DNA from: Schizosaccharomyces osmophilus
Taxonomy: Eukaryota > Ascomycota > Schizosaccharomycetes > Schizosaccharomycetales > Schizosaccharomycetaceae
Length of the DNA: 64,000 nucleotides
NCBI RefSeq assembly: GCF_027921745.1
Contig: NC_079239.1
Coordinates: forward strand, 2,011,501-2,075,500
Reading direction: 5' to 3'
The notes beneath the pieces are model-generated. The model saw nothing but the letters and a program-made list of their open reading frames with translations, was not told the DNA's origin and searched no databases. This document shows positions 41,606 through 51,882 of this stretch, in pieces. Position 1 is the stretch's first letter; each line of letters starts with the position of its first letter. Both the position numbers and the translations under genes were made by a program.

Positions 41606-43144
41606 ATGGAGCGCGCCGAAAATGCTAGAATTATTCAAAAGCCTATGACGAGAAGAACCGTTGACTATGGCTCTAATCTTTCCCAATATGTTTTGAACCG
41701 GCATCTTCGAAGCAATATGTATCACGTACATGTCCCCAGACCCAATCCTAATCACATTCTTAATCAATATCCTCCATGCGAATATAAATACAACTACGCT
41801 AACTCTCTATGTACAAAGTATATTCACACGTCCGCAAACAAGGCACGACATGTTATTAACGTCGTGCGGTGGACACCAGATGGCAGAAGACTTTTAACGG
41901 GTTCCTCCACAGGAGAATTTACTTTGTGGAACGGTCTAACATTTAATTTTGAGCTCATTAACCAGAGTCATGATTATGCGGTTCGATGCGCCGAATGGAG
42001 CTCAGACGGCCGCTGGCTCATTTCTGGTGACGGAGGTGGTATCATCAAGTATTTTGAACCGAATTTGAATAATGTGAAAATCCTCCAAGCTCATGAAATG
42101 GAAATTCGAGATGTAGCTTTCTCACCGAACGATAGTAAGTTTGTTACTGCTAGTGACGACGGTTCTCTGAAGATTTGGAATTTCCAGATGAGCACTGAAG
42201 AACAAAAGCTCACAGGACATGGTTGGGATGTTAAGACGGTGGATTGGCACCCTTCCAAGGGTCTTTTGGCATCTGGTTCCAAAGACAATTTAGTGAAATT
42301 TTGGGATCCTCGTACTGCTTCCTGTCTTGCTACATTACATGGACACAAAAATACGATAATGCAGGCAAGCTTTCAAAACGGTTTTGGGAATAATTACCTT
42401 GCTACTGTTTCAAGAGATAGCACCTGTCGGATTTTCGATTTACGAGTTATGAAAGATATCCGAGTTTTGCGTGGCCATGAGAAAGATATTAATTGTGTTA
42501 CATGGCACCCCATCCATGGTAACTTACTTACTACTGGTGGCTCTGATGGAAGCGTCAATCATTACAGTTTGGACGAGCCACCTGTTTATTCCCAGCAAAA
42601 ATATCACGAAAAACATCCCCAGACCACCCTTTCATCTTCTTCCCATTTGTTATATCCTACTGCTGAAATTCCTTATGCTCACGAACTCGGTATATGGAGT
42701 ATGCAATATCATCCGCTAGGCCATTTACTTTGCACTGGTTCCAATGATAAAACCACGAGATTTTGGTCAAGGTCTCGTCCAGATGATGAAGAATCCTTCT
42801 TGGACCGCCATCATTTGGGTGAAGAACAATCTGAAGCTGTTATTGGACAGAGACGCGCGGTAGCGGAAGAAGAAGATGCCTATGAGCCTGATGAAATTTC
42901 ACCGATGGAAAACTTATCGAACGTGAACAAGCCTTATCCTTCTATGCCTACCTTGCCAGGTTTAGGAAATGCACCTGGATTTGCACCTTCTGCAGCTGCT
43001 GCCGCATCTTCAGCGAATCCACAAATTCCCGGAATGACGCATGCTTCTACTCAAAATTACGGAAATCCCTCTCCATCAACTGGCCCGTTTATTCCAGGTT
43101 TAGGCTCTCGTCATCAGGATCCTTATTCACAGTCCTATCGTTAA
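41606..43144 (+). CDS. pfs2: Pfs2/WDR33 WD-repeat subunit of the cleavage and polyadenylation factor
   Basis: I start at the ATG at 41606 (512 residues); the frame upstream opens only with TTG. The N terminus includes MTRRTVDYGSNLSQYVLNR, a conserved Pfs2/WDR33 block. Seven WD repeats follow at about residues 75-400, with repeat ends such as LTGSSTGEFTLWN, VTASDDGSLKIWN and LCTGSNDKTTRFW. The C-terminal tail is rich in Pro, Gly and Ala, as usual. Pfs2 is a scaffold of the nuclear 3'-end processing machinery and helps recognise the AAUAAA signal. It matches SPAC12G12.14c and runs in the same direction as cid14. Confidence 0.95.
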   Translation: MERAENARIIQKPMTRRTVDYGSNLSQYVLNRHLRSNMYHVHVPRPNPNHILNQYPPCEYKYNYANSLCTKYIHTSANKARHVINVVRWTPDGRRLLTGSSTGEFTLWNGLTFNFELINQSHDYAVRCAEWSSDGRWLISGDGGGIIKYFEPNLNNVKILQAHEMEIRDVAFSPNDSKFVTASDDGSLKIWNFQMSTEEQKLTGHGWDVKTVDWHPSKGLLASGSKDNLVKFWDPRTASCLATLHGHKNTIMQASFQNGFGNNYLATVSRDSTCRIFDLRVMKDIRVLRGHEKDINCVTWHPIHGNLLTTGGSDGSVNHYSLDEPPVYSQQKYHEKHPQTTLSSSSHLLYPTAEIPYAHELGIWSMQYHPLGHLLCTGSNDKTTRFWSRSRPDDEESFLDRHHLGEEQSEAVIGQRRAVAEEEDAYEPDEISPMENLSNVNKPYPSMPTLPGLGNAPGFAPSAAAAASSANPQIPGMTHASTQNYGNPSPSTGPFIPGLGSRHQDPYSQSYR

Positions 43145-43543
43145 GTGTTTTCCTATTTTTCAGCAATCCTTCGATGAGAATATCCAAAGAAGAATTACTA
43201 CACGTATGCTACTAATTTGATACTATGAGACGTTCTTTCTTTTATTGCTCTACCTAAATTCCGCTTCAGAAATGAATGCAAAACGATCGTTTTATTTTCC
43301 ACAAAGCTCAATACTTACCATTTTTATTGCTTCTTTTACTTTCTTGTTTAACGCATATTAACGCGGAATACAGAAGTTGCTGTAAGAAGAATCTGAAAAT
43401 TGTGCAACAAAATCACCACAAAATTTTAAAGAGTCGGATGTGGTCATTGTTTAAGGATTGACTCTCAAATTTGCGGATTTGTACAAACAAGGGACCATTT
43501 CTACATTGATATTATTTGGTGATAACTCCCTTTGGCTTGGGAA
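43145..43543. other. Intergenic pfs2-cid14, 399 bp
   Basis: This holds the cid14 promoter and a 61-codon rightward frame with a signal-peptide-like start (listed separately). Confidence 0.55.
43276..43461 (+). CDS. Possible small secreted peptide ORF (hypothetical)
   Basis: This 61-codon frame starts with ATG. It has a short polar N terminus, a strong hydrophobic core ([17 protein letters not shown]) with an A-E junction that could be a cleavage site, then a short basic Cys-containing tail (EYRSCCKKNLK). I do not recognise it. It lies just upstream of cid14 and may be only leader sequence. AT-rich yeast DNA easily produces such hydrophobic runs. Confidence 0.25.
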   Translation: MQNDRFIFHKAQYLPFLLLLLLSCLTHINAEYRSCCKKNLKIVQQNHHKILKSRMWSLFKD

Positions 43544-45574
43544 ATGGCTAAAAAAAGTACATTCTCCAAAGCAAACAAGGCTAATAAAATAAAAAAGAAA
43601 TCAAAATTTGATGAACGAGAACCTTTACCTAGAAGGATTTTTAAAAAAGGCGATAGGAATCGCAGATTTAAAAATAATGATGGAAAAAGGAAATCGGAAT
43701 ACCCCGACGAATTGGAAGTGAACAATAACTTTAGTCTTTTGGAACAGGAACAGGAGGAGAACAGGAAAGAACGTGAAGGCACCCAGCATTCACGACAAAA
43801 AGATAGTACCAGTGATTTCTTAAAGCCGTCAGTGAATCAGTCGGGACGAGTCGATCCTTTGGAAACCCTAGAAAAGTTAGATCTTCCGGAAGAAGCAATC
43901 AAGAAAGGAGCGCCCTCGATCTTAGTAGGTTTAGAGAAGCTGAATGGTAAGACTGAAAAGCCAGGACCAGAACCAAAGAACGCTGTAGATGAAAATGCAG
44001 ATTATATTGGTTTCGATTGGAATAGTGACGAAGATGTAAAGGACACTTCGAAAAAGGAAGCAAATGATGTTGGACCTAATAACATTCCTGGCTTTATGCA
44101 AAATAACGGTCGGTTTTTCCACGAGGCCAGCAAACCAAATGAGGATATCAGTAGGAAGAGAAAGCGTATGGCATACGAGATTGATCCTAGCTCTTGCCCT
44201 TGGCATAGACCTTACAAAGCAGATGTTGAAGTATCTCGACTCTTGCATCAGGATATAAACCAATTTGTTGAATATATAACGCCGACGCCGGAAGAACATG
44301 CTGTTCGAAAATCTTTAATTTCGCGAATTAATAGCGCGGTTTTAAAGAAATGGCCAGATGTTTCCGTATACGTATTTGGAAGTTTTGAAACCCGTCTTTA
44401 TCTTCCTACCTCTGATCTTGATATGGTAATAATGTCTTCGGATAGTCATTATCGTGGAAGCAAGAAGGACATGTTTGTCTTGGCCCATCACCTGAGGAAG
44501 TGTAAAGTCGCTACTGATATACAAGTTATTACTACCGCTAATGTGCCTATTATCAAATTTGTGGATCCCATAACAAAGATCCATGTCGATGCATCTTTTA
44601 ACCAAGCGGGTGGTTTGAAAACTTGCCTGGTCGTTAACGGCTTTTTGAAGAAATACCCTGCTCTCCGTCCTCTTGTAATTATTGTTAAACATTACCTAAA
44701 CATGCGCGCTCTAAATGAGGTGTTTTTGGGTGGTCTTAGCAGTTACGCTATTGTTTGTTTGGTGGTCTCTTTTCTTCAACTTCATCCGAGATTAAGTACT
44801 GGCTCCATTCGTGAAGAAGATAATTACGGGGTTTTGCTTTTAGAATTTTTAGAACTTTATGGTAAGCGTTTCTATTACGATGCAGTCGGTATTGCCGTTC
44901 ACAATGGTGGATTTTATTTTTCAAAGAAAAAGCAAGGATGGTTAAGACCAAATCAACCTTATTTGTTATCTATTATGGATCCTGTTGAATTCACTAATGA
45001 TGTGTCGAAATCTAGTCGAGGTCTACTCCGCGTTAAAGCTACCCTGGGTAATGGATTTGACTTATTAACAAATGAGTTATTTGCGCTCGCTTCTAGGATT
45101 GAGCGAGAGGGATCACGTAGAGCAAGTGATTTCCCTAGTATCTTGGGCAGCATCATTTCTGTGGATGAAGGTGTTCGTAAACATAGAGTTCACATGCTGA
45201 ATTGTTTTAATGAGCATCCTATTCCATTAGAGCCGATGGTTGACGTTGAACAACTCTCTAGTATTGATGTTGATCATCTTCCTACGGATAATGTAGATTT
45301 ACAGTTTGTGGAAGATGAATCTGATTCAGATGAGGTTGAACAGGAGACGGATGAGTTAGTAGGAAAAAAAGGGCTAAGCGACCTTCAAGAGATTGATCAA
45401 AATCAAGGGTTGTCAGATGCTTCGGATTCTCGTATGAATGCAAAAGATCTATTTAATATTGACGAAGAAAGCTCCGAAGAGTACGAGAAAAACAACGATG
45501 AGCCCACTCGCGACTATCAAAGGTCTGACGAAGAGGAGTCGCGTGCGACAAAAGTGAGAAGGAAGACTCGATGA
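43544..45574 (+). CDS. cid14: Cid14/Trf4-family poly(A) polymerase of the TRAMP complex
   Basis: This encodes 676 residues from the ATG at 43544 (MAKKSTFSK). The N-terminal 220 residues are basic, then acidic, and disordered. The nucleotidyltransferase core begins near SSCPWHRPYKADVEVSRLL. The catalytic block VFGSFETRLYLPTSDLDMVI (about 278-297) contains the G-S and the D-x-D pair, and the third Asp is in KIHVDASF (about 347-353). A PAP-associated domain follows, with YGVLLLEFLELYGKRFYYD. The acidic C terminus is typical. Cid14 adenylates nuclear RNAs for exosome decay and has roles in rRNA processing and heterochromatic silencing. It converges on the SLC35F6-like gene, with 179 bases between. 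Confidence 0.95.
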   Translation: MAKKSTFSKANKANKIKKKSKFDEREPLPRRIFKKGDRNRRFKNNDGKRKSEYPDELEVNNNFSLLEQEQEENRKEREGTQHSRQKDSTSDFLKPSVNQSGRVDPLETLEKLDLPEEAIKKGAPSILVGLEKLNGKTEKPGPEPKNAVDENADYIGFDWNSDEDVKDTSKKEANDVGPNNIPGFMQNNGRFFHEASKPNEDISRKRKRMAYEIDPSSCPWHRPYKADVEVSRLLHQDINQFVEYITPTPEEHAVRKSLISRINSAVLKKWPDVSVYVFGSFETRLYLPTSDLDMVIMSSDSHYRGSKKDMFVLAHHLRKCKVATDIQVITTANVPIIKFVDPITKIHVDASFNQAGGLKTCLVVNGFLKKYPALRPLVIIVKHYLNMRALNEVFLGGLSSYAIVCLVVSFLQLHPRLSTGSIREEDNYGVLLLEFLELYGKRFYYDAVGIAVHNGGFYFSKKKQGWLRPNQPYLLSIMDPVEFTNDVSKSSRGLLRVKATLGNGFDLLTNELFALASRIEREGSRRASDFPSILGSIISVDEGVRKHRVHMLNCFNEHPIPLEPMVDVEQLSSIDVDHLPTDNVDLQFVEDESDSDEVEQETDELVGKKGLSDLQEIDQNQGLSDASDSRMNAKDLFNIDEESSEEYEKNNDEPTRDYQRSDEEESRATKVRRKTR

Positions 45575-45753
45575 GTTTTAGTATAGATAAAAAATATCTT
45601 TTGCTGGGTAAAAGAAGATTGACTTTTTTTTTGGGATAGACGTTACCTAATGAGATTCTAATGTTTGTCAAAAGAAAGTGTAAATTAATTCAATAGCTCG
45701 TTAAACCGTAAAAGAACAGTTAAATCTAAAAACAGAAACGCCAACGAAATGAG

Positions 45754-46852
45754 TTATACTTCGGCGAGAGGAAGCTTTATTATGGAGTGATAGGTTGCAA
45801 TTCCATAGATGAGTAAGACAAATCCAGTAAATTGCAGGAGATGAAATGATTCCATTCCAAAAAGCAAGGCAATAATCCAGATACCGAATGTGCGACCAAT
45901 GTCGAGAAGAGAACGTGTAGTAGCGGAGTATATTTGTGTGATGGAAAGGCCACTTACGTTAAAAAAGCTATCAAGTTAGCAAAATATTAAGAAACAAACA
46001 GAGATTAGAAAGCATACGCAATGGAGATCATAATAACGAAGGAGATGAAGTAAAGAATACAAGATTCGTTTAGTCGCGAGAAAACGTGAGAGTAGTCAAA
46101 CCAACCATAGCGTCCAGCCTCCGTGGATCCAACAAAATAATAAGAAAGAGCCATACCAAGGAGAACAAAAACGACACCGTAAGTACCTTCATAGGCAACC
46201 AACTCGGGAGGATCGACATGGATGTAAGACAAGATGTATTCTTCGAGGGTAAACTGCACGGCTAAAAAGCCTTGGCCAATAAGTACTGCAGAGATACCTA
46301 ACGTTGGATTTGATCCAACGTTTGATGTAAATCCAGAATAGCCAACAATTGTCACACCCAGTACTACGAAAGCCAAAGAAAGCCACTGATTGCGACCAAT
46401 GTATCTTTTCAAAAATGTGATCGAAAATAAAGCAACGAATATAATTAAGGACCCTCTTGTCATTTGATAAATACTGGCGCTTGTAAACAATAAGCCGACA
46501 TTCATTAATGTAGAGCCAGAAATATCCATTATAGCTGGCAATGCCAAAGCAGCCTTTTCCTTGAGAGTTAACGGTTCTAATGACTCATAATCCGATCCTC
46601 TAGAATAGCGGCGATAAAACACATAAAACCATAAACAAGCCTCTCCCAAGAAGATGTTTAAGCTTTGAAAGATGGCCATACTTTTTATTGGCCCAGCATC
46701 CTCTGCAAGATTATCCTGGTACCTACAAAAAACGCAATGGTTAGTAAACGAGCCTTCATTATTTAGTTCTTCGTTTTTGAGTTCAATGCTTCGTACTTGG
46801 ATAAAATGGTGTTTGCTACACCAGACGCTAACATAACAATTGGTAGCAACAT
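45754..46852 (-). CDS. SLC35F6-like drug/metabolite transporter-superfamily protein (three exons)
   Basis: Exons (leftward): 46852-46797, 46722-46018 and 45967-45754 (324 residues). Exon 1 codes for MLLPIVMLASGVANTILSK and joins YQDNLAEDAGPIKSMAIFQSLNIFLGE, like human SLC35F6 (NTLSAKWAD...). The middle has SASIYQMTRGSLIIFVALFS. The last exon supplies the two final helices, starting FFNVSGLSITQIYSATTRSLLD and ending GIATYHSIIKLPLAEV. Branch and acceptor signals are good (TTACTAAC and TGCTAAC). About ten membrane spans are expected. The family is nucleotide-sugar-transporter-like, but the substrate is not known. It matches SPAC12G12.12, the last chromosome I-type gene of the window. Confidence 0.9.
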
Positions 46853-47685
46853 ATTGAAGATAATTTGCTGGACAAAATCTTGTTGAATGCTTTTCTTCAC
46901 AGTAATGGCTGTTGGTAATGCCTGACTTTAGCGTTGGTCGCTGGATTCGTACCACAGGAAACGAGTTTCAATTGAAAAAGCTTAAAATAAAGCAAATAAA
47001 ACAAATAAATAGAAAGAAAATATAATATAATTGAGTTGATCTTTTCAACCATGAACCATCTAAATTAATGAACTACATGGACTTGGGAATTACTTATTTC
47101 GCATTTTTTGATGCCGATCCCTTAAGCGAGTAGTATTGATCAACCATGAGTAGATCAGATCGAGAATGACGACGATCTGAATCTTTTCCAATCTGCCCCC
47201 ACTGGGTCCTTAAAATAGCTGGGGTCTAAATGGAAGCAGTTCTGAAGACAAACACGAGAAATAGTACCGTGTGGGGGTTTTTTCGATATGCTAGTCTATT
47301 GGGAATGTGATACGAAAATCAAGGCATATAGGAAAGTCAGTGGACTTAAACAGGAATTTAAATTGAAAGAAAATGAATAAATGAAAAGTTTATGATGGGT
47401 TTGGTAGCTTTGGTTGAACAGCTTACAAAGTATAGAAGCTTTCCCAAAGGAACATGGCATGAAGGTATATATATATAGAAGATAATTCGTTTGTAAGGTT
47501 GGGCTACACTGAATAACATTCTTTCATCAGGAATGAAAATTGATTATTTCCAACATTATATTAATGAACATGACTTGCTGAGAATAAAAATACTGGAGAC
47601 ATTCAATAATTGCGACGGCTGAGACGTGTAAAGCCTCAGAAATGTGAGTATAAGATAGAAATGTTTCCGTCTTGTGGTAATTGTA
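46853..47685. other. Junction interval between chromosome I-like and chromosome II-like gene order, 833 bp
   Basis: The SLC35F6-like gene on the left belongs to the SPAC12G12 series and get1 on the right to SPBC543, so the synteny break falls here. The interval has a (TA)n run near 47467. It also holds a leftward exon-like open stretch at 47094-47225 (listed separately). No tRNA, repeat or transposon remnant that might explain the break is visible. Confidence 0.6.
47094..47225 (-). CDS. Unidentified exon-like open stretch in the synteny-break interval
   Basis: After a CATTTAG acceptor-like site, 43 codons are open before a stop. They include ILRTQWGQIGKDSDRRHSR and then SDLLMVDQYYSLKGSASK. 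The composition is that of a soluble, charged protein rather than of translated AT-rich DNA. An upstream ATG at 47460 (MPCSFGKASIL) runs into a GTAAGC donor, but the joined frame does not give this product. A second frame over the same bases also reads plausibly (HLDPSYFKDPVGADWKRF). I cannot name it; it may be the last exon of a small gene. Confidence 0.3.
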   Translation of the reverse strand, partial: TPAILRTQWGQIGKDSDRRHSRSDLLMVDQYYSLKGSASKNAK

Positions 47686-48308
47686 TTAAAGGAAAGAAGA
47701 TATTGTCTTTCCCACTGCATAGTTCCATACGGTCAAGCTGACAGAACCTTTCATAACGAGGTTAGCTAATGAGATTTTAAATATGACTTTTTTTTTTCAA
47801 ACTTACCATATTTAGATCGTGGAAGAGACAAAAACCACAAAGCCCAAGGGGGAAGTAAAAACGCTGGTAAGAAAAAGACAGGTGCTTTGGACTTCTTGTA
47901 CTGCATGTAGAATCGGAATCCTCTAGTCAATATCCAAAGCACAATACTAACGAATTTTTTGAATGTTTCCTGGAATCTTTGAACAACGGTAGACTGGTTT
48001 TCTAACTCTTGATTCAGCTTTTCATACTTTCTGTTCAAACGAGCCCATTTGGCAAACTCATCTTGACTGCTTGTGCGATTCAACTCTTTCTTCAAGCTTA
48101 AAAGCTCTTTGAAAATATCTTTGTTTTTCTTTAGCTCTTCGTTTTTACTACAGGCTAAATAAACTTGGTAAATCTGTCGTTTTAGTTAGTTGTTTCTCAT
48201 CACTTTTGTTGCCTCTGTTATTACCCCGTTAATGGCCTTTTCTTTGAAGTATTTGTCAAAGAAATGAATAAGTAAACTTAAAAGAATTGTAGCAACGATC
48301 AAATCCAT
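47686..48308 (-). CDS. get1: Get1/WRB receptor subunit for tail-anchored protein insertion (three exons)
   Basis: Exons (leftward): 48308-48225, 48173-47807 and 47747-47686 (170 residues). Exon 1 gives the first membrane segment ([17 protein letters not shown]). Exon 2 holds the cytosolic coiled coil, including [29 protein letters not shown], the conserved Get3-binding block. A second membrane segment and the start of the third follow. Exon 3 ([20 protein letters not shown]) completes it. Introns have GTAATA..CTAACTAAAACGACAG and GTAAGT..GCTAAC..AAAG ends. With Get2, Get1 docks Get3 at the ER to insert tail-anchored proteins. It is the first gene of the SPBC543-type block. Confidence 0.93.
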
Positions 48309-48663
48309 GCTGAACTGTTCGGTGGTGGATAACCTTTCTATGTCACTGACGCTGAGGAGGAATCCCTGTGGTTATGGCATGGCTTACTGAATACAAGAGA
48401 GCTGTCTACTCATCAATTACTTGCTTGAATCTATGTCGATAAATAATAGAATTAATTGATCATTTACATTTTATCCATTGCTGTTTTGTTTTTACATTGA
48501 CGAAGAAAAACGTCTAAACATCTTTCCACATGCTTTTTAAAACAATTACCTAGGAACTACATGATTATAATGTTTTAACTAACTTAATGAAATCTCATTG
48601 ACTGAATGTAATGCTATTCTAATCATTCATAATTTTTCCATAACATTTTCTTCAAAATATACA
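48309..48663. other. Intergenic get1-yta12, 355 bp
   Basis: This holds the get1 promoter and yta12 3' region. It is AT-rich; nothing else seen. Confidence 0.6.
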
Positions 48664-50919
48664 TTAGTTGCTTGAAGGAGTTGCAGAAGGGGAGGGTTGC
48701 TGATCAGATGAATTATTATTTCCATACTGGCGCATTATTTTTGAAATGTCCATATGGCGATGAGCATAGGGCCTAGGACCAAGAAGTCCTTCGACTTCAC
48801 TGTATGTAATAACTTCCTTCTCTAGCAAGCGTTTAGCAATGTTTTCTAACCCTTCTTTGTGATCTGTGAGTAGTGTTCTGGTACGCTCATATGCATATTT
48901 GACAAGCTTTCTTATTTCTTCATCAATTATTTGAGCAGTGGCTTCCGAGAATGGTTTTTGAACACTTTCACGAGAGTCCATAGGATAAGAAATAGTGCCT
49001 ACAGAAGAAGACATACCAAATTGAGTGACATATGCCTGAGCCATTCGAGTCACTTTTTGGAAATCGTCGGACGCGCCGGAAGTTATCTTCTCTGTTCCAA
49101 AAAATATTTCTTCTGAAACTCTGCCAGCAAGTGCCATTCCCATCTGATCTAATATTTGGCCTTTACTCATAAGATACTGATCTCTTGGCAAGTAGCTAGC
49201 ATAACCCAAAGCTTGGGCTCTTGGAATGATAGATACCTTCAAAAGAGGATCAACGTATTCCATGAACCATCCAGCAACAGCATGACCAGCCTCATGATGA
49301 GCAACAGTGTTTTTCTCCTCAGGGCTCAAGACACGGCTCTTCTTTTCCAAACCAGCAGTTACACGCTCAATAGCTTGCTCAAAATGGACCATTTGAACAC
49401 TGTCACTACCGCCACGAGCAGCAATCAAAGCACCTTCATTACAAACGTTCATTATGTCGGCACCAGTAAATCCAGAAGTAAGCACAGATAAACGCTTAGC
49501 AACCACGTTGCGATCATCAAAGGCTTTGATGCGATGTAAATGGACCTTAAATATTTGTTCACGTCCACCAATGTCGGGACGATCAATATGAACTTGGCGA
49601 TCAAAACGACCAGGTCGAAGCAAAGCGGGATCCAAGACATCAGGCCGATTGGTACCTGCGAAGACAACAATATGTTCACTGGGCGTAAAACCATCCATTT
49701 CCACCAAAAGTTGGTTCAGTGTACTTTCACGCTCATCGTTTGATCCAAATTGACCACCACGACCTCTCGCTTTACCAATAGCATCAATTTCATCTACGAA
49801 AATAATACAAGGTGCATTCTTTCTTGCAGTTGCAAAGAGATCACGTACTCGAGATGGACCAACACCAACAAACATTTCTAAGAATTCGGAACCAGAAACA
49901 CTAAGGAAGGGAACACTGGCCTCTCCAGCGGTAGCCTTGGCAAGTAACGTTTTACCAGTACCAGGAGGACCAGAAAGAATAGCACCACGAGGAATCTTCG
50001 CACCTAAACGCTCATAAAATGCGGGATCTTTCAAAAACTTCACAAATTCCATAATTTCTTCTTTTGCCTCATCAACACCGGCGACATCAGCGAACTTAGT
50101 TTTGATGTCCGTTTCATGATTAAACATTTTTGCGCGACTCTTTCCAATTCCAAAAATTCCACCTTGGCCTCCGCCAGCGGCACCAGAAGCGCGACGAGAC
50201 AAGTAAATGACACTTCCTATAATCAATAAAGTAGGGGCAAATGATAGTAAAGTACCAAGCAAGGAGACTTCGTCATGATACGCTACAGGAACAGATTCCG
50301 AAGATGGAATCCCAAGTTCCTTTTGAGCAGCCTCAAGTTTCCTATCAAAAGACTCGACTGATCCAATTGAAAAGTAGTACTGACCAGATGCATTGGGCAT
50401 ACCTCCACGTAAAATAACGCGGACGCGGTTTTGGTTGACGACTATCAACCGTTCAACAAGACCTTTATCCAAAAACTGTTGACGGAAATCTTGCCAAGTG
50501 ATTTCTTGCATATTTGCCCCAGGCGATAAAACGTTGTATAAAACATAAGCCACTAAAATACTACCCAGTATAGTATTTCCGTTTAAAGCTACTTCAAATA
50601 CCTTTTTGTTGTTTCCATCACCGCCCCAGTCATTTTTCTTTTTATCGTCGTTTTTCTTGTCATCTCCTTTTTCCTTAGTATTGGGATCCGGCTTTGATGA
50701 ATTATTTTGCGAAAGGCGAGAGCTTTGGTGAAAAAACCGAGAAGCTAACTTGGGTACATAAGGTTTTGAGGTACCTTTCAAATTAGCAGTATTCTCATTT
50801 TTAGGGATATCTGGGATGACAGAAAAATGTCTCTGAAAAAAAAACTTCGAATTTAATACCCTCGAAGAAAATAGTCTTGGTTGCTGCGCATTGACTGCGC
50901 GTAATGTTTTAGAGATCAT
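48664..50919 (-). CDS. yta12: Mitochondrial m-AAA protease subunit (Yta12/Afg3 type)
   Basis: This intronless 751-residue protein has a basic, Ser-rich mitochondrial presequence. A Lys/Asp-rich linker follows (residues about 75-105). Two membrane segments lie at about 112-130 and 219-240. The FtsH-type AAA domain has Walker A GPPGTGKT at 317-324, Walker B FVDEIDA at about 374-380 and the SRH region ([17 protein letters not shown]). The zinc protease motif HEAGH is at 542-546. It would degrade unassembled inner-membrane proteins and process mitochondrial precursors from the matrix side. Two membrane spans and the FtsH-ext region indicate m-AAA, not the single-span i-AAA. It matches SPBC543.09. 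Confidence 0.94.
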   Translation of the reverse strand: MISKTLRAVNAQQPRLFSSRVLNSKFFFQRHFSVIPDIPKNENTANLKGTSKPYVPKLASRFFHQSSRLSQNNSSKPDPNTKEKGDDKKNDDKKKNDWGGDGNNKKVFEVALNGNTILGSILVAYVLYNVLSPGANMQEITWQDFRQQFLDKGLVERLIVVNQNRVRVILRGGMPNASGQYYFSIGSVESFDRKLEAAQKELGIPSSESVPVAYHDEVSLLGTLLSFAPTLLIIGSVIYLSRRASGAAGGGQGGIFGIGKSRAKMFNHETDIKTKFADVAGVDEAKEEIMEFVKFLKDPAFYERLGAKIPRGAILSGPPGTGKTLLAKATAGEASVPFLSVSGSEFLEMFVGVGPSRVRDLFATARKNAPCIIFVDEIDAIGKARGRGGQFGSNDERESTLNQLLVEMDGFTPSEHIVVFAGTNRPDVLDPALLRPGRFDRQVHIDRPDIGGREQIFKVHLHRIKAFDDRNVVAKRLSVLTSGFTGADIMNVCNEGALIAARGGSDSVQMVHFEQAIERVTAGLEKKSRVLSPEEKNTVAHHEAGHAVAGWFMEYVDPLLKVSIIPRAQALGYASYLPRDQYLMSKGQILDQMGMALAGRVSEEIFFGTEKITSGASDDFQKVTRMAQAYVTQFGMSSSVGTISYPMDSRESVQKPFSEATAQIIDEEIRKLVKYAYERTRTLLTDHKEGLENIAKRLLEKEVITYSEVEGLLGPRPYAHRHMDISKIMRQYGNNNSSDQQPSPSATPSSN

Positions 50920-51882
50920 TCCACTAAAAGTGAGAATGGAATCACTAGAGTACTTGCGAAAAGATGCCTTAAGAAGACAATCAATTATGTTTTTTTAATA
51001 CTTTGAAACGATTTATAAGTGCCAAATTGATTGGAGAGTTTGTAATCAAAAAAATGGTCTTGAACACTTTCCTCTTCGTGTTAGTAATCGAACGCAAATA
51101 AAGCTTTTAGCAGTTGAGATCCACAAAACTTCCTTTTAAGCCTCTAAAGTATGAAACAAAAAAGTTTAGACTAAAGCTTGTACTTGTTCACCGGTTACTG
51201 TATAGAGGCAGTTAGCCCGTAAATTAGGTGAGCAAGTTGATTCTAATATTTAGAATCTTAACGAATAAAAGTTATGAATCAGGATTAATAATTAATCCTG
51301 CCTTATTATTGTAGTACTGGCAAATGTGAAAAGAAGGAGTAAGGTGGTGGTCAGTAGACGACGTGAGTGTAATACTCCATATATACAGTCTGTCTCCCTT
51401 GATTTATTTTTCGGTTTCTTAATATGTACATGGATTTATTTGTTTACTTTTTCCTCTTATTTTTTGAAAGCTTTTTTAAGAATGTATTTTGTTGAGTTAC
51501 ACGAGTATCGAAAGAAATAGTCCTTCTTTTGTAATACATAGACTAATGCTGAAGCTGAAATTAATGATATCTTTAAAAACATATCCTAAAGTAATGCAGT
51601 TAAAGCATGTGTCTATCTTTTGGTTCAGGTTATTGTTGAAGAGAATCAATTTTATAATCTAATCAAGCGGTACTCGATGATTCAAGAAAAACCATTCTTC
51701 TCTATTTCCAAGAGGAAAAAAAAAATAACATCTTAAAATGGAAGGATATAGCTAACATGACAGGGTTCCTTGGGAAAGAATAAGTTTTCATAATCTTCAG
51801 TGATGAGGGTAAAATCATAAAGGTTTTCAAAAAGTAAATATAAAATAAAACTGGAAAAATGGATAACTAAAGACTGTATCTC
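50920..51882. other. Intergenic yta12-FIT gene, 963 bp
   Basis: This is the yta12 promoter and the 3' region of the FIT gene. A 19-base inverted repeat lies at 51281-51299. A 64-codon rightward frame at 51326-51520 opens with GTG and contains a hydrophobic stretch (LFFGFLICTWIYLFTFSSYF) and a charged tail. I do not call it a gene. Confidence 0.5.
51281..51299. repeat. Short perfect inverted repeat
   Basis: AGGATTAAT-A-ATTAATCCT has 9-base arms and a 1-base centre. It lies about 360 bases upstream of the yta12 start. Its function is unknown; it could be a protein-binding site or chance in AT-rich DNA. Confidence 0.6.
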
